From the NCBI GenBank assembly GCA_942492445.1, contig CALOEW010000091.1:1-55466 (forward strand): a stretch of 55,466 nt of DNA, in the 5' to 3' direction. The translations under genes were made by a program, and so were the position numbers. The notes under the pieces are model-generated. The model was given only the letters and a program-made list of their open reading frames with translations. It did not search any database and was not told the DNA's origin. Below, one piece after another: positions 24,558-32,010 of the stretch. The DNA is from NORP240 sp942492445 (GTDB taxonomy: Bacteria > Pseudomonadota > Gammaproteobacteria > Pseudomonadales > Pseudohongiellaceae). The first letter of the stretch is position 1, and each line of letters begins with the position of its first letter.

Positions 24558-25520
24558 GTGATTATCGATATCAGGTGCCGCCTGACTACCGGACAGGCTG
24601 CCGACTATTTCGTCAAAACCATGAAAGGGCGCAAGTTACCGCCAGCCCTGGCGGTGGGGACCGAAGAGGCCTTTTTCAGAGAACTGGACTCGGCCGGAGT
24701 CACCGTAGCGGTTGGCCCTTCTGGAAACAATGCCGGAATGACGCTGGGCAAACGGGAATTCCCGCCCAGGACGACGCCTAACGATGTACAGGGGGAGCTT
24801 CAGGATAAGTTTCCGGACAGATTTATCGGCGTCGCCAGTATCGACACAGGCAATGGCGCACACAATGCCCTGGATGAGTTGAAAAAGTGCGTCTTGGAAT
24901 ACGGATTGAAAGTTGCAACCATAGAACCCGGTCGCAGACCGATGAATGCGGAAAATCCAGCGGACCCGCGTCTGTTCCCTTTCTACGAACTGGCCCAGGA
25001 AATGAAAATCCCGGTAATCATCCAGACCTCCGGCATAAAAGGTGGCGTGGATTTCGATTATGCCAACCCCCGCTGGATTGACCGGATCGCGCACCTGTAT
25101 CCGGATCTGCATATACTATGCGCCCATGGCTGTTACCCTTTCGTCCGGGAAATGATAGCGGTAGCGCAGCGACACAGAAACGTATTCCCGTCACCGGATG
25201 TTTACTACGACAAGATGGGTGCCGAAGAATGGCTCGATGCGGTGAACAGGGAAAATATTTCCCAGCAGTTTCTTTTTGGCAGCGGCTATCCACTGGTCGA
25301 CGCATTGAAGCCATTCGTGGACCGTTTTTTTCTCAAGCGGTGGCGGCCTGCGGTACTGGATGACATACTTTACCGCAACGCCATTCGGGCACTGAAGCTG
25401 GAGAACGATCCCCGTTTCAAGGACAAGCTTGAACAGCCTGTATTCTGGACCCCTGGGCGGGTAGCCGGACGCAGGGCGGTTGCACTCAAAAACCGGGTGT
25501 TGGCGAGATTGTCCGGCTGA
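24558..25520 (+). CDS. amidohydrolase-2 fold protein lacking usual metal ligands
   Basis: 320 residues with the TIM-barrel layout of amidohydrolase family 2 (ACMSD/UbiD-type decarboxylase or hydrolase relatives). The first strand reads IIDIRCRLTTG where active members have DxHxH; KIPVIIQTSG has Thr where a His is usual; and FLFGSGYPLVDAL has Gly in place of the catalytic Asp of G[ST]DYP. Only LCAHGCYPF keeps its His. The protein is therefore likely a non-metal or inactive member. GTG 24558 opens directly at the first strand, though its ribosome site is weak; TTG 24543 is the alternative. It is the last gene before the convergent ACP cassette. Confidence 0.78.
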   Translation: MIIDIRCRLTTGQAADYFVKTMKGRKLPPALAVGTEEAFFRELDSAGVTVAVGPSGNNAGMTLGKREFPPRTTPNDVQGELQDKFPDRFIGVASIDTGNGAHNALDELKKCVLEYGLKVATIEPGRRPMNAENPADPRLFPFYELAQEMKIPVIIQTSGIKGGVDFDYANPRWIDRIAHLYPDLHILCAHGCYPFVREMIAVAQRHRNVFPSPDVYYDKMGAEEWLDAVNRENISQQFLFGSGYPLVDALKPFVDRFFLKRWRPAVLDDILYRNAIRALKLENDPRFKDKLEQPVFWTPGRVAGRRAVALKNRVLARLSG

Positions 25521-25544
25521 GATCCCGCACCGGGCCCAACCCAG

Positions 25545-26633
25545 TCAGACCAGGTAGGCTGATGCTTTACCACCAGCCGCGGAATTCCCGAAACCCTGCA
25601 AGGTCGAATCAACCACCCTTTCCAGGAAATCTCCCAACCTGGATTGCGCCAGGATCGGATACAGTACATTGTGGCCGATGTCCAGGCCAGCCGCGTCACT
25701 CCTGACTTCAAGGAGCTGTGCCGGCAGCAGCTCCGCCAGTCTGCGGGCGGACTCCCGGTCTGCGACATGATCGGCACCGTACATGACCAGTAAATTGGGA
25801 TCGTACCCTGGCTGCTCTATCAGATTTGCCAGGGTACGATGCAGTCCTCCACCGTAACCCTGCCAGCGCGGGTCATCGGGACTGTTGCCCGAAATAGCGA
25901 TACCTTTGCTGAACTGCAAAGTCATGCAGACCAATAAAGCCGGCAGGCCTCCGGCGCTCACTCCCAGTGTCACAACCCGCTGGTACCGGTCGTGGGGTAT
26001 GAGCCTGTCGATGCCACCGATCAACTCTTCCAGGTTTGAACCCAGCCCCCGGATACCGGTTCGGTATCCATTCTTCAATGGATCCCTGAATACCAGCACA
26101 TCGAAGGACGCAGCCGGCAGATGTTGTAGCAGAATGGAAATCGGCACCATCATCCTGAACGATCTGCCGGTCATACAGATCAGCAGTGTTTTGTCGCGCG
26201 ACTGACCGGGCCCGTCGTAGGCCATGATACCGGGCATGAGGCGTCGCCTGGAGAAAGGTTCTACATCATTCTTGCCGCTTCGCCTCGCCCAGTCTTCAAT
26301 TCTGTCAAACCAGAGAAATGACTCCTGGGAGAATGTCGACCCGGGCCTCAGGTGCAATCTGGCTTCCAACCTGTCTCCCTGTTGCTCCACGCGGTTTTCA
26401 AACTTCCTGAGCAACAGCCGGTACAGCGTTCTCGGAAGCTTGAGGAAACGGCCGGCCCTGCGAATTGACCCTCTTGTCTGCAACCAGAGCGAACCGGAAT
26501 GTTCACCTGCCAGTTCCTCTTCCATCTGCTTGATTTCCTGCAGGCACAGGCGGTCTTCCAGCCTGATGTGCAACCTGTTGATCTCGTTGACCGTTTGGCA
26601 GCGCGAGGCCAGCCTGCGGTAACTCAAGGCCAC
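25545..26633 (-). CDS. alpha/beta-hydrolase-like protein of the ACP cassette
   Basis: 362 residues. The first 110 residues are helical and basic, with no membrane segment. The hydrolase part begins near residue 130, with KTLLICMTGRSFRMMVPI (oxyanion region) and GVSAGGLPALLV around residue 224, the nucleophile elbow GxSxGG with Ser 226. Candidate acid and histidine are Asp in MYGADHVADRES and His in DIGHNVLYP. It starts 10 bp inside the end of the ACP gene, so translation is coupled. A thioesterase or acyltransferase acting on the ACP-bound acyl group is a sensible guess but not shown. Confidence 0.7.
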   Translation of the reverse strand: MALSYRRLASRCQTVNEINRLHIRLEDRLCLQEIKQMEEELAGEHSGSLWLQTRGSIRRAGRFLKLPRTLYRLLLRKFENRVEQQGDRLEARLHLRPGSTFSQESFLWFDRIEDWARRSGKNDVEPFSRRRLMPGIMAYDGPGQSRDKTLLICMTGRSFRMMVPISILLQHLPAASFDVLVFRDPLKNGYRTGIRGLGSNLEELIGGIDRLIPHDRYQRVVTLGVSAGGLPALLVCMTLQFSKGIAISGNSPDDPRWQGYGGGLHRTLANLIEQPGYDPNLLVMYGADHVADRESARRLAELLPAQLLEVRSDAAGLDIGHNVLYPILAQSRLGDFLERVVDSTLQGFGNSAAGGKASAYLV

Positions 26634-26896
26634 CGGGATGACCCCTCAATGTGATTGACAAGCTCAGCCAGCGACGCCATTCCAACGAGCTGATCAGGGA
26701 CAACGGATACTCCGAGTTCCAGCTCCACGGCAATACAGATCTCCATCACCGCCAGACTGTCCATGGCAAGGTTTCTGAAATCCAGTGGGTTGGTCCCGCA
26801 AAGGAAATCATCCTTAAGATGGGAATCGTGAAAGCCGATTACATTGTTTTCCTCAAACAGCGCTAACAGAAACGTGTTCAATTCTTCCCTAGTCAT
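26624..26896 (-). CDS. acyl carrier protein
   Basis: 90 residues with the helical ACP pattern. The phosphopantetheine attachment site is AMDSLAVMEI, Ser 47. The first helix is MTREELNTFLLALFEEN. Start ATG 26896 is preferred to an upstream in-frame start at 26944, since the extra 16 residues fall within the end of the ligase gene. It overlaps the ligase stop by 8 bp and the hydrolase start by 10 bp. An insertion between helices 1 and 2 (CGTNPLDFRNLA) makes it slightly longer than primary-metabolism AcpP, consistent with a dedicated carrier. Confidence 0.88.
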   Translation of the reverse strand: MTREELNTFLLALFEENNVIGFHDSHLKDDFLCGTNPLDFRNLAMDSLAVMEICIAVELELGVSVVPDQLVGMASLAELVNHIEGSSRWP

Positions 26897-28346
26897 TGTT
26901 GTTCTTATTCCCGCCAAATAGTGCCAGAACCCTGTGACGTACAATCTTGTGCTGAGAATTCCGCGGAATTTTATCCACGATCAGAATCTTGCGCGGTGCC
27001 CTCAGGGCCAGCCGTTCGCGGGCAAATGTTAACAGTTCCCTTTCAGACGCCGGTTCCCCTGCTTCAAGCTCAACAACTGCGACAGGGATCTGTCCGTGAA
27101 TGGTCGATTCCAGCCCGACCGCTACAGACTCCCGCACCGCGGGATGCTCATTCAACACGCGTTCCAGATGGGAAGGAAATATGTTGATGCTGTTGAGAAT
27201 AATCATATCATCGGCTCGACCATGAACGACCAGTTCACCGTTACCCAGAAATTCGCCAAGGTCACCCGGGTGGAACCAGCCGTTTCGGAACCGTTCCCTG
27301 CTCTGGCCGGGATTATCGAGATAGGATTTCGCCATGCCCGGCGTTCTGACACGGATGTTGCCGGGGCTGCCGGATGGAAGTGGGTTATCGTCCTGATCCA
27401 CAACTTCAACCGTCACTGAATTCTGCGGCTTGCCCGCAGACTCCCTCGCATGGTGTTCAGGCCCGGCTATTGAGATCGTCCCGGCTTCGGTACAGGCATA
27501 ACGTACATAGAGCTGGTCGGTAACATGAGCCAGGAGCTCCAAACGCAACTCAAGCGGGACACGTGACCCGGCGATTACGAGTCTGGTAAAGTCCGGGAGC
27601 CTGGTTCCGCTGGATCTGGCATAGGCTAGCAGGCTGCTCGCATGCAGACGAGATATTTCGAGGCGCGAAACCGACTGGACCCGGCAATAATCCAATACTT
27701 CAACCTCAGCAGCCGGTTTAAACACAACAGTACTTCCGTTGTAAATACAGTAGAGCCGATGTCGCTTGGAATTGTTGTGTTCGATCGATGCAAGGCGCAG
27801 GACCCTGTCATTGTGAGTGCCCGCAGTCGATGCCTGGAATCCAAGACTATACTCATCCAGCGGCACGATATTGCTGCAGTCTGTCGTGCCGGAAGTATGC
27901 AGGAAAACGCTGCCCGGGAGACCCGCCTGCGTCTGGAGGGGGACTCTCTCCGGCAATCCGTCTGAAGCTGGTCTGAAACCCTGCGGCAGGACAAAACAAG
28001 GCAGTTCATCGAGAGCATAGGTTTCATCGTCCGCGATGATCTGGCTTACGGACGCACGCCGCGCCAGCGCACCCCTCGTTTCAAGCGGGTCGTGGCTGGC
28101 CAGGGTTATCTGGGAAGACCCCAGGGCCAGCAGTGACAGGGACGCGATCAGGTGCTTAACCTCGTCCTTGATCGTTATGCCTACAATGCTTCGCTCACCG
28201 ATTCCATTGCTTTTCAATTCAAAACAAAGGCCGCCAACCAGTTCCCTGAGTTGGACGTAGGTCAGAAGCAGGTCACCTTGGGAGACAGCCGGCAGATCCC
28301 CATTGTACTCAGCGATTTCATTCAGACGATGTGAGAAGCGCTCCAT
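26889..28346 (-). CDS. adenylate-forming (ANL) ligase loading the ACP
   Basis: 485 residues of the acyl-CoA synthetase/NRPS-adenylation superfamily. Motifs: the phosphate-binding A3 loop LHTSGTTDCSN (residues 149-159), which lacks the usual Gly/Pro-Lys; A5 YACTEAGT; A7 WFHPGDLGE; A8 hinge RADDMIILNSINIFP; and the C-terminal catalytic Lys in RNSQHKIVRH. It should activate a carboxylic acid as adenylate and pass it to the carrier Ser of the downstream ACP. The N-terminal domain is short, and the pocket near residues 195-215 (NNSKRHRLYCIYNGSTVVF) is unusual. It is the first gene of a three-gene minus-strand operon. Its substrate is unknown. Confidence 0.82.
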   Translation of the reverse strand: MERFSHRLNEIAEYNGDLPAVSQGDLLLTYVQLRELVGGLCFELKSNGIGERSIVGITIKDEVKHLIASLSLLALGSSQITLASHDPLETRGALARRASVSQIIADDETYALDELPCFVLPQGFRPASDGLPERVPLQTQAGLPGSVFLHTSGTTDCSNIVPLDEYSLGFQASTAGTHNDRVLRLASIEHNNSKRHRLYCIYNGSTVVFKPAAEVEVLDYCRVQSVSRLEISRLHASSLLAYARSSGTRLPDFTRLVIAGSRVPLELRLELLAHVTDQLYVRYACTEAGTISIAGPEHHARESAGKPQNSVTVEVVDQDDNPLPSGSPGNIRVRTPGMAKSYLDNPGQSRERFRNGWFHPGDLGEFLGNGELVVHGRADDMIILNSINIFPSHLERVLNEHPAVRESVAVGLESTIHGQIPVAVVELEAGEPASERELLTFARERLALRAPRKILIVDKIPRNSQHKIVRHRVLALFGGNKNNND

Positions 28347-28403
28347 TGCCGGTAACGGAAATTCCTTGTTGCTTGATTAAACCTTATTCATTTGTACCAG
28401 CTC

Positions 28404-28460
28404 AGGAAACCTCTGACTAAGTCACACAACGCTATGTGGGGCTCATTCTGAGGTTTCCTT
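28404..28460. repeat. complete palindromic repeat
   Basis: AGGAAACCTCTGACTAAGTC at the left and ATTCTGAGGTTTCCTT at the right bracket CACACAACGCTATGTGGGG. It lies between the ACP cassette and the hypothetical gene, just beyond that gene's stop, and is a candidate transcription boundary. Confidence 0.78.
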
Positions 28461-28462
28461 GA

Positions 28463-29065
28463 CTACTGAAGCCGTTCACTTCCCTGTAACTCGATACCAA
28501 GAAACCGAAGCTGCCGTTCGACCAGGAGATCACCCGTACTCAACCAACGCTGATAGAGTGCCAGTACTTCGGCGGCGCTGACTGCATTAGTCCGGGCACA
28601 GGCATCGGCTACCATCTCAAGCATGCGTCCGAACTTGTGAGCCAGGTCTGAAAAAATGTGGCGATTGTGTCGCGCATTGTCGGCAAGGTAGTCATAGGCG
28701 CTGCCACCCATGCCGATAAAATAGTCCCGCTTAATGCCATGACGAGCAAAGCGCTGTGGGAAAATGGCTCCCAGAAACAGCGCCATATCTCCCAACTGCT
28801 GCAACAGCAGACAACGTTCCCGGTCACTGCTGGCTCTCAAGGCATCTGCGTAAAGCAGAGCCAGGGGTCTCAGTGTCAACTGACCATCCTGGTAGGAAAA
28901 CAGCTCTTCACTTCGACCAAAGCGGTCCAGCATGCTGCCCAGATACCAGCAGGTGTCCTCGTGAGGGGGTGGCCGCAGGCGCTCGGCATAGCGACTCAGG
29001 CGCTTCTTGAAGTAACTGGCCAGGGATGTTTCCGTCACCGGAAGCTGACTGCAATCCAATAGCAT
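28463..29065 (-). CDS. hypothetical protein divergent from groES
   Basis: 200 residues, mostly helical, no signal or membrane segment. Start ATG 29065 is well supported by GGAGGAGATC immediately upstream, so the longer frame from 29122 is rejected. Notable blocks are CWYLGSMLDRFGRSEELFSY, RCLLLQQLGDMALFLGAIFP and KRDYFIGMGGSAYDYLAD, which look like a conserved domain with possible binding surface, but I do not recognise the family. It is transcribed away from groES, sharing a roughly 290-bp intergenic region. Confidence 0.72.
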   Translation of the reverse strand: MLLDCSQLPVTETSLASYFKKRLSRYAERLRPPPHEDTCWYLGSMLDRFGRSEELFSYQDGQLTLRPLALLYADALRASSDRERCLLLQQLGDMALFLGAIFPQRFARHGIKRDYFIGMGGSAYDYLADNARHNRHIFSDLAHKFGRMLEMVADACARTNAVSAAEVLALYQRWLSTGDLLVERQLRFLGIELQGSERLQ

Positions 29066-29223
29066 GATCTCCTCCAGAACAGCGAAAAACCTTTCCAAGA
29101 ATGCTCCGCACCAGACCCTCATTGACCGACGCTGCTCGTTGACTAACTATATGCCAGAAAAACTCGAAAAATCAACGTCTTTGAAACATCCAGCTCACAA
29201 CTGAAATATTTATTCCCGGCACT

Positions 29224-29252
29224 CTTGAATTCACACGCCGGTGGCCTTATTG
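29224..29252 (+). promoter_or_regulatory. possible sigma-32 heat-shock promoter for groESL
   Basis: CTTGAA at 29224-29229 and CCTTATTG at 29245-29252, separated by 15 bp, resemble the sigma-32 consensus (CTTGAAA, 11-16 bp, CCCCATNT), upstream of groES by about 100 bp. The match is only partial. A vegetative promoter (TTGACC at 29132, AACTAT at 29155) may also be present. Confidence 0.35.
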
Positions 29253-29353
29253 AATACGCACCCCGGGCACGGGTGTCATTCCGGGCTCGTGGCCAAAATT
29301 ACCAACAACAGCAAACCATTGAGATTGTCTTCCAAATTAACGAGGTTATTCTC

Positions 29354-29668
29354 ATGCACATTAGGCCCCTATATGACCGCGTAGTAGTACGTCGGTTGGA
29401 GTCTGAAACCACCTCTTCCGGTGGCATTTTAATTCCCGAATCCGCCAGTGAGAAACCCAACCAGGGCGAAGTGATCGCCGCGGGTCCGGGATCTCTTCTG
29501 GAGAATGGCGATACCCGACCATTGAGTGTCAAGGTCGGAGACCAGGTTCTGTTCAGCAAATATTCGCCTACCGAAATCAAGCTAAACGGCGAGGAAGTCC
29601 TGATAGTCAAAGAGTCAGACATTCTGGCCGTAATTGAAAAAGACGAATCGATGGAGAAAGCAGCATGA
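29354..29668 (+). CDS. groES: GroES co-chaperonin
   Basis: 104 residues. MHIRPLYDRVVVRRLESETT is the classic first strand, GGILIPESASEKPNQGEVIA contains the mobile loop that binds GroEL, and DQVLFSKYSPTEIKLNGEEV the conserved core. It caps the GroEL folding chamber. It is slightly longer than E. coli GroES (97 aa) because of a C-terminal EKDESMEKAA tail. Start ATG 29354 has GAGGTTATT upstream; the in-frame extension from 29225 is leader sequence. The stop overlaps the groEL start (ATGA). Confidence 0.97.
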   Translation: MHIRPLYDRVVVRRLESETTSSGGILIPESASEKPNQGEVIAAGPGSLLENGDTRPLSVKVGDQVLFSKYSPTEIKLNGEEVLIVKESDILAVIEKDESMEKAA

Positions 29669-31293
29669 GCGCTAAAGTTCTGAAATTTTCCGACCAGGCC
29701 AGAGAACGCATGCTCGTTGGTGTGAACACCCTTGCCAATGCGGTTAAGGTTACACTTGGCCCCAAGGGTAGAAACGTAGTCCTGGAAAAGAGTTTTGGTT
29801 CGCCGAAAGTGACCAAGGACGGCGTGACGGTTGCCAAGGAAATCGAACTGGCTGACAGGTTCGAGAACATGGGTGCCCAGATGGTGAAGGAAGTGGCCAG
29901 TAAAACCGCCGATGTAGCTGGTGACGGGACTACGACCGCTACGGTGTTGGCCCAGGCTCTGGTGCGCGAAGGCCACAAGGCCATTTCCGCCGGGTTCAAC
30001 CCAATGGACCTGAAGCGCGGCATCGATGCAGCGGTCAAGGTGGCCACCGAAGAACTGCAGAAGCAGTCCAAGCCCTGTGACGACAACAAGGCAATCGGCC
30101 AGGTCGCTACGGTATCCGCCAACTGGAACCCCGATATCGGCGACATCCTGGCCAGCGCCATGAACAAAGTGGGCCGTGACGGGGTGATCACTGTCGAAGA
30201 GGGGAAATCCCTGGAGAACGAACTGGAAGTGGTGGAAGGCATGCAGTTCGACCGTGGCTACCTGTCCCCCTATTTCGTCACCAATCAGGAAAAGATGCAG
30301 GTAGAACTGGACGAACCCTTCGTGCTGCTCTATGACAAGAAAATAAGCAGTGTGCGTGATATTGTGCCGGTGCTTGAGTCGGTCGCTAAAGCCGGTCGCT
30401 CGATGCTTATCGTCGCGGAAGATATAGAAGGTGAAGCGCTGGCTACACTGGTGGTCAACAACCTGCGAGGGATAGTCAAGGTGTGTGCCGTCAAGGCTCC
30501 AGGCTTCGGCGACCGTCGCAAGTCCATGCTGCAGGATATCGCTGTGCTGACCGGGGGTACGGTGATTTCCGAAGAAGTGGGTCTGAATCTGGAGAAAACT
30601 CTGATTGAAGACCTGGGTAACGCCAAACGTGTGGTCATCTCCAAGGACAATACCACCGTCGTGGATGGAGCCGGTAAGAAATCCGCCATCGATGCCAGAA
30701 TCGGTCAGATCCGCGGCGAGATTGAAAACACCACTTCCGACTACGACCGTGAAAAACTCCAGGAACGCCTTGCCAAACTGGCCGGCGGCGTTGCTGTGAT
30801 CAAGGTCGGTGCCGCCACCGAGGTGGAAATGAAGGAAAAGAAAGACCTCGTGGACGACGCGCTGCACGCAACCCGGGCGGCTGTCGAGGAAGGGATCGTT
30901 CCCGGGGGCGGTGTGGCCCTGGTGCGGACTGCGGATACCATTCGTAACAAGGTAACCACCGTCAATGCCGACCAGGAAATCGGTGTCAAGATTGCCTTGC
31001 GCGCCATGGAAGAACCATTCCGTCAGATTGTAGCGAACGCCGGCGTCGAACCCAGCGTGGTACTGAACAAGATTCGCGAAGGCAAGGGCAGCCACGGTTA
31101 CAATGCACAGACCGAGGAGTATGGCGACATGCTGGTGATGGGTATTATCGATCCCACCAAAGTCACCCGTTCGGCACTGCAGAATGCCGCTTCAATCGCC
31201 GGGCTGATGCTGACCACCGAAGTAATGATCACGGACAAGCCGGAAAGCAAAAAGGGACATGGCGGCGCCGGCATGTCGGATATGGACTACTAG
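29665..31293 (+). CDS. groEL: GroEL chaperonin
   Basis: 542 residues, the 60-kDa chaperonin subunit. Visible hallmarks: LGPKGRNVVLEKSFG, the ATP-site GDGTTTATVLAQ, and EEGIVPGGGVALV. The C-terminus is GHGGAGMSDMDY, a short Gly-Met tail replacing the long GGM repeat of E. coli. It shares an operon with groES with a 4-bp overlap, and a strong intrinsic terminator follows. A 598-codon antisense open frame over this gene is a codon-bias shadow. Confidence 0.98.
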   Translation: MSAKVLKFSDQARERMLVGVNTLANAVKVTLGPKGRNVVLEKSFGSPKVTKDGVTVAKEIELADRFENMGAQMVKEVASKTADVAGDGTTTATVLAQALVREGHKAISAGFNPMDLKRGIDAAVKVATEELQKQSKPCDDNKAIGQVATVSANWNPDIGDILASAMNKVGRDGVITVEEGKSLENELEVVEGMQFDRGYLSPYFVTNQEKMQVELDEPFVLLYDKKISSVRDIVPVLESVAKAGRSMLIVAEDIEGEALATLVVNNLRGIVKVCAVKAPGFGDRRKSMLQDIAVLTGGTVISEEVGLNLEKTLIEDLGNAKRVVISKDNTTVVDGAGKKSAIDARIGQIRGEIENTTSDYDREKLQERLAKLAGGVAVIKVGAATEVEMKEKKDLVDDALHATRAAVEEGIVPGGGVALVRTADTIRNKVTTVNADQEIGVKIALRAMEEPFRQIVANAGVEPSVVLNKIREGKGSHGYNAQTEEYGDMLVMGIIDPTKVTRSALQNAASIAGLMLTTEVMITDKPESKKGHGGAGMSDMDY

Positions 31294-31327
31294 GACAGAA
31301 GCAATACACTACTGCAATATCGACTCC

Positions 31328-31365
31328 GGGGCGAGGCGGCGCTGTCTGCCTCGCCCCTTCTTTTT
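31328..31365 (+). terminator. intrinsic terminator of groESL
   Basis: A perfect 10-bp stem, GGGGCGAGGC at 31328-31337 with GCCTCGCCCC at 31348-31357, has a 10-nt loop and is followed by TTCTTTTT. It lies 34 bp after the groEL stop and is the clearest terminator in the window. Confidence 0.9.
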
Positions 31366-31367
31366 GC

Positions 31368-31411
31368 AGCATTCGAAACCACTGCAGGAGGAATTCAGCA
31401 CTGAACCAAGG
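31368..31411 (-). repeat. 44-bp dispersed repeat, copy 2
   Basis: The reverse complement of this stretch matches 7051-7094 at 39 of 44 positions. It lies directly after the groESL terminator. The interval 31366-31454 contains nothing else I can identify. Confidence 0.6.
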
Positions 31412-31454
31412 GACCACAATGTTGAAGACTGAATAGTCATAATCTCCCCCTCGT

Positions 31455-31981
31455 TCAACTGCGGGTGTTGACGTAGATGACCACATACACAAGTACAGAC
31501 AGGATAATGTACAGGCGTTCAACGAAGTGGCGACGGTCGATATTGGCCCGCGACCGTGTCAGGTCGATCAGGGCCTGACGTAACAGAAAAGTGTAAAGGA
31601 CATAATACAAAAATGGGATGACGTGGATAGAGAACGGGTAGTCTTCAAGCGTCGTACCGAACCGATCCAGTATCCAGCCGATTTCTGCATAGATGCCGAA
31701 CAGCCCTAGCCCGGCATTGATAAACATCCATTTGATTTCCTCGCGCCCGAACAGGGACAGATAGAACACCAGGTACACAAGGATGGCAAAACCACCGTGC
31801 AGGTAGAGAAACCCGGCACCCGGCCCTTCGGGAGAATACGCCATGTAAAACCCGGACAGGCCGAACGCAAGCATATGGACCATAAAAAACGGGTAGATGA
31901 AGCGCCAGGGGATGTCATCGCCCTTGTTGTATTTTTACCGTTAATGGAGATCGCGCCCTGTAGTTTCATGTCAATATCCAT
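31455..31981 (-). CDS. integral membrane protein, one frameshift in an A run
   Basis: The frame from 31981 (MKLQGAISING after a first ATG) fits onto the longer frame ending at 31455 if one A is added to the AAAAA run near 31938, giving GKKYNKGDDIPWRFIYPFFM. The repaired protein has about 175 residues and four hydrophobic segments (YPFFMVHMLAFGLSGFYMAY; GGFAILVYLVFYLSLFG; MFINAGLGLFGIYAEIGWIL; VERLYIILSVLVYVVIYV). No motif names it. Homopolymer position makes sequencing error likely. It is transcribed toward the groESL terminator and separated from M48 upstream by half a repeat. Confidence 0.7.
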
Positions 31982-31993
31982 TTAAGGACTGAG

Positions 31994-32010
31994 AAATCAG
32001 CGGTTCCCTA
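31994..32010 (-). repeat. degenerate half copy of the palindromic repeat
   Basis: AAATCAGCGGTTCCCTA matches the right arm with one change (CAGCGGTTCCCT for CAGAGGTTCCCT). Its last bases include the stop codon of the M48 protease gene. Confidence 0.5.

Noticed and set aside
29299..31095. 598-codon open frame antisense to groEL
   Set aside because: It mirrors groEL with complementary third-position bias, has no family character and no ribosome site; a shadow.
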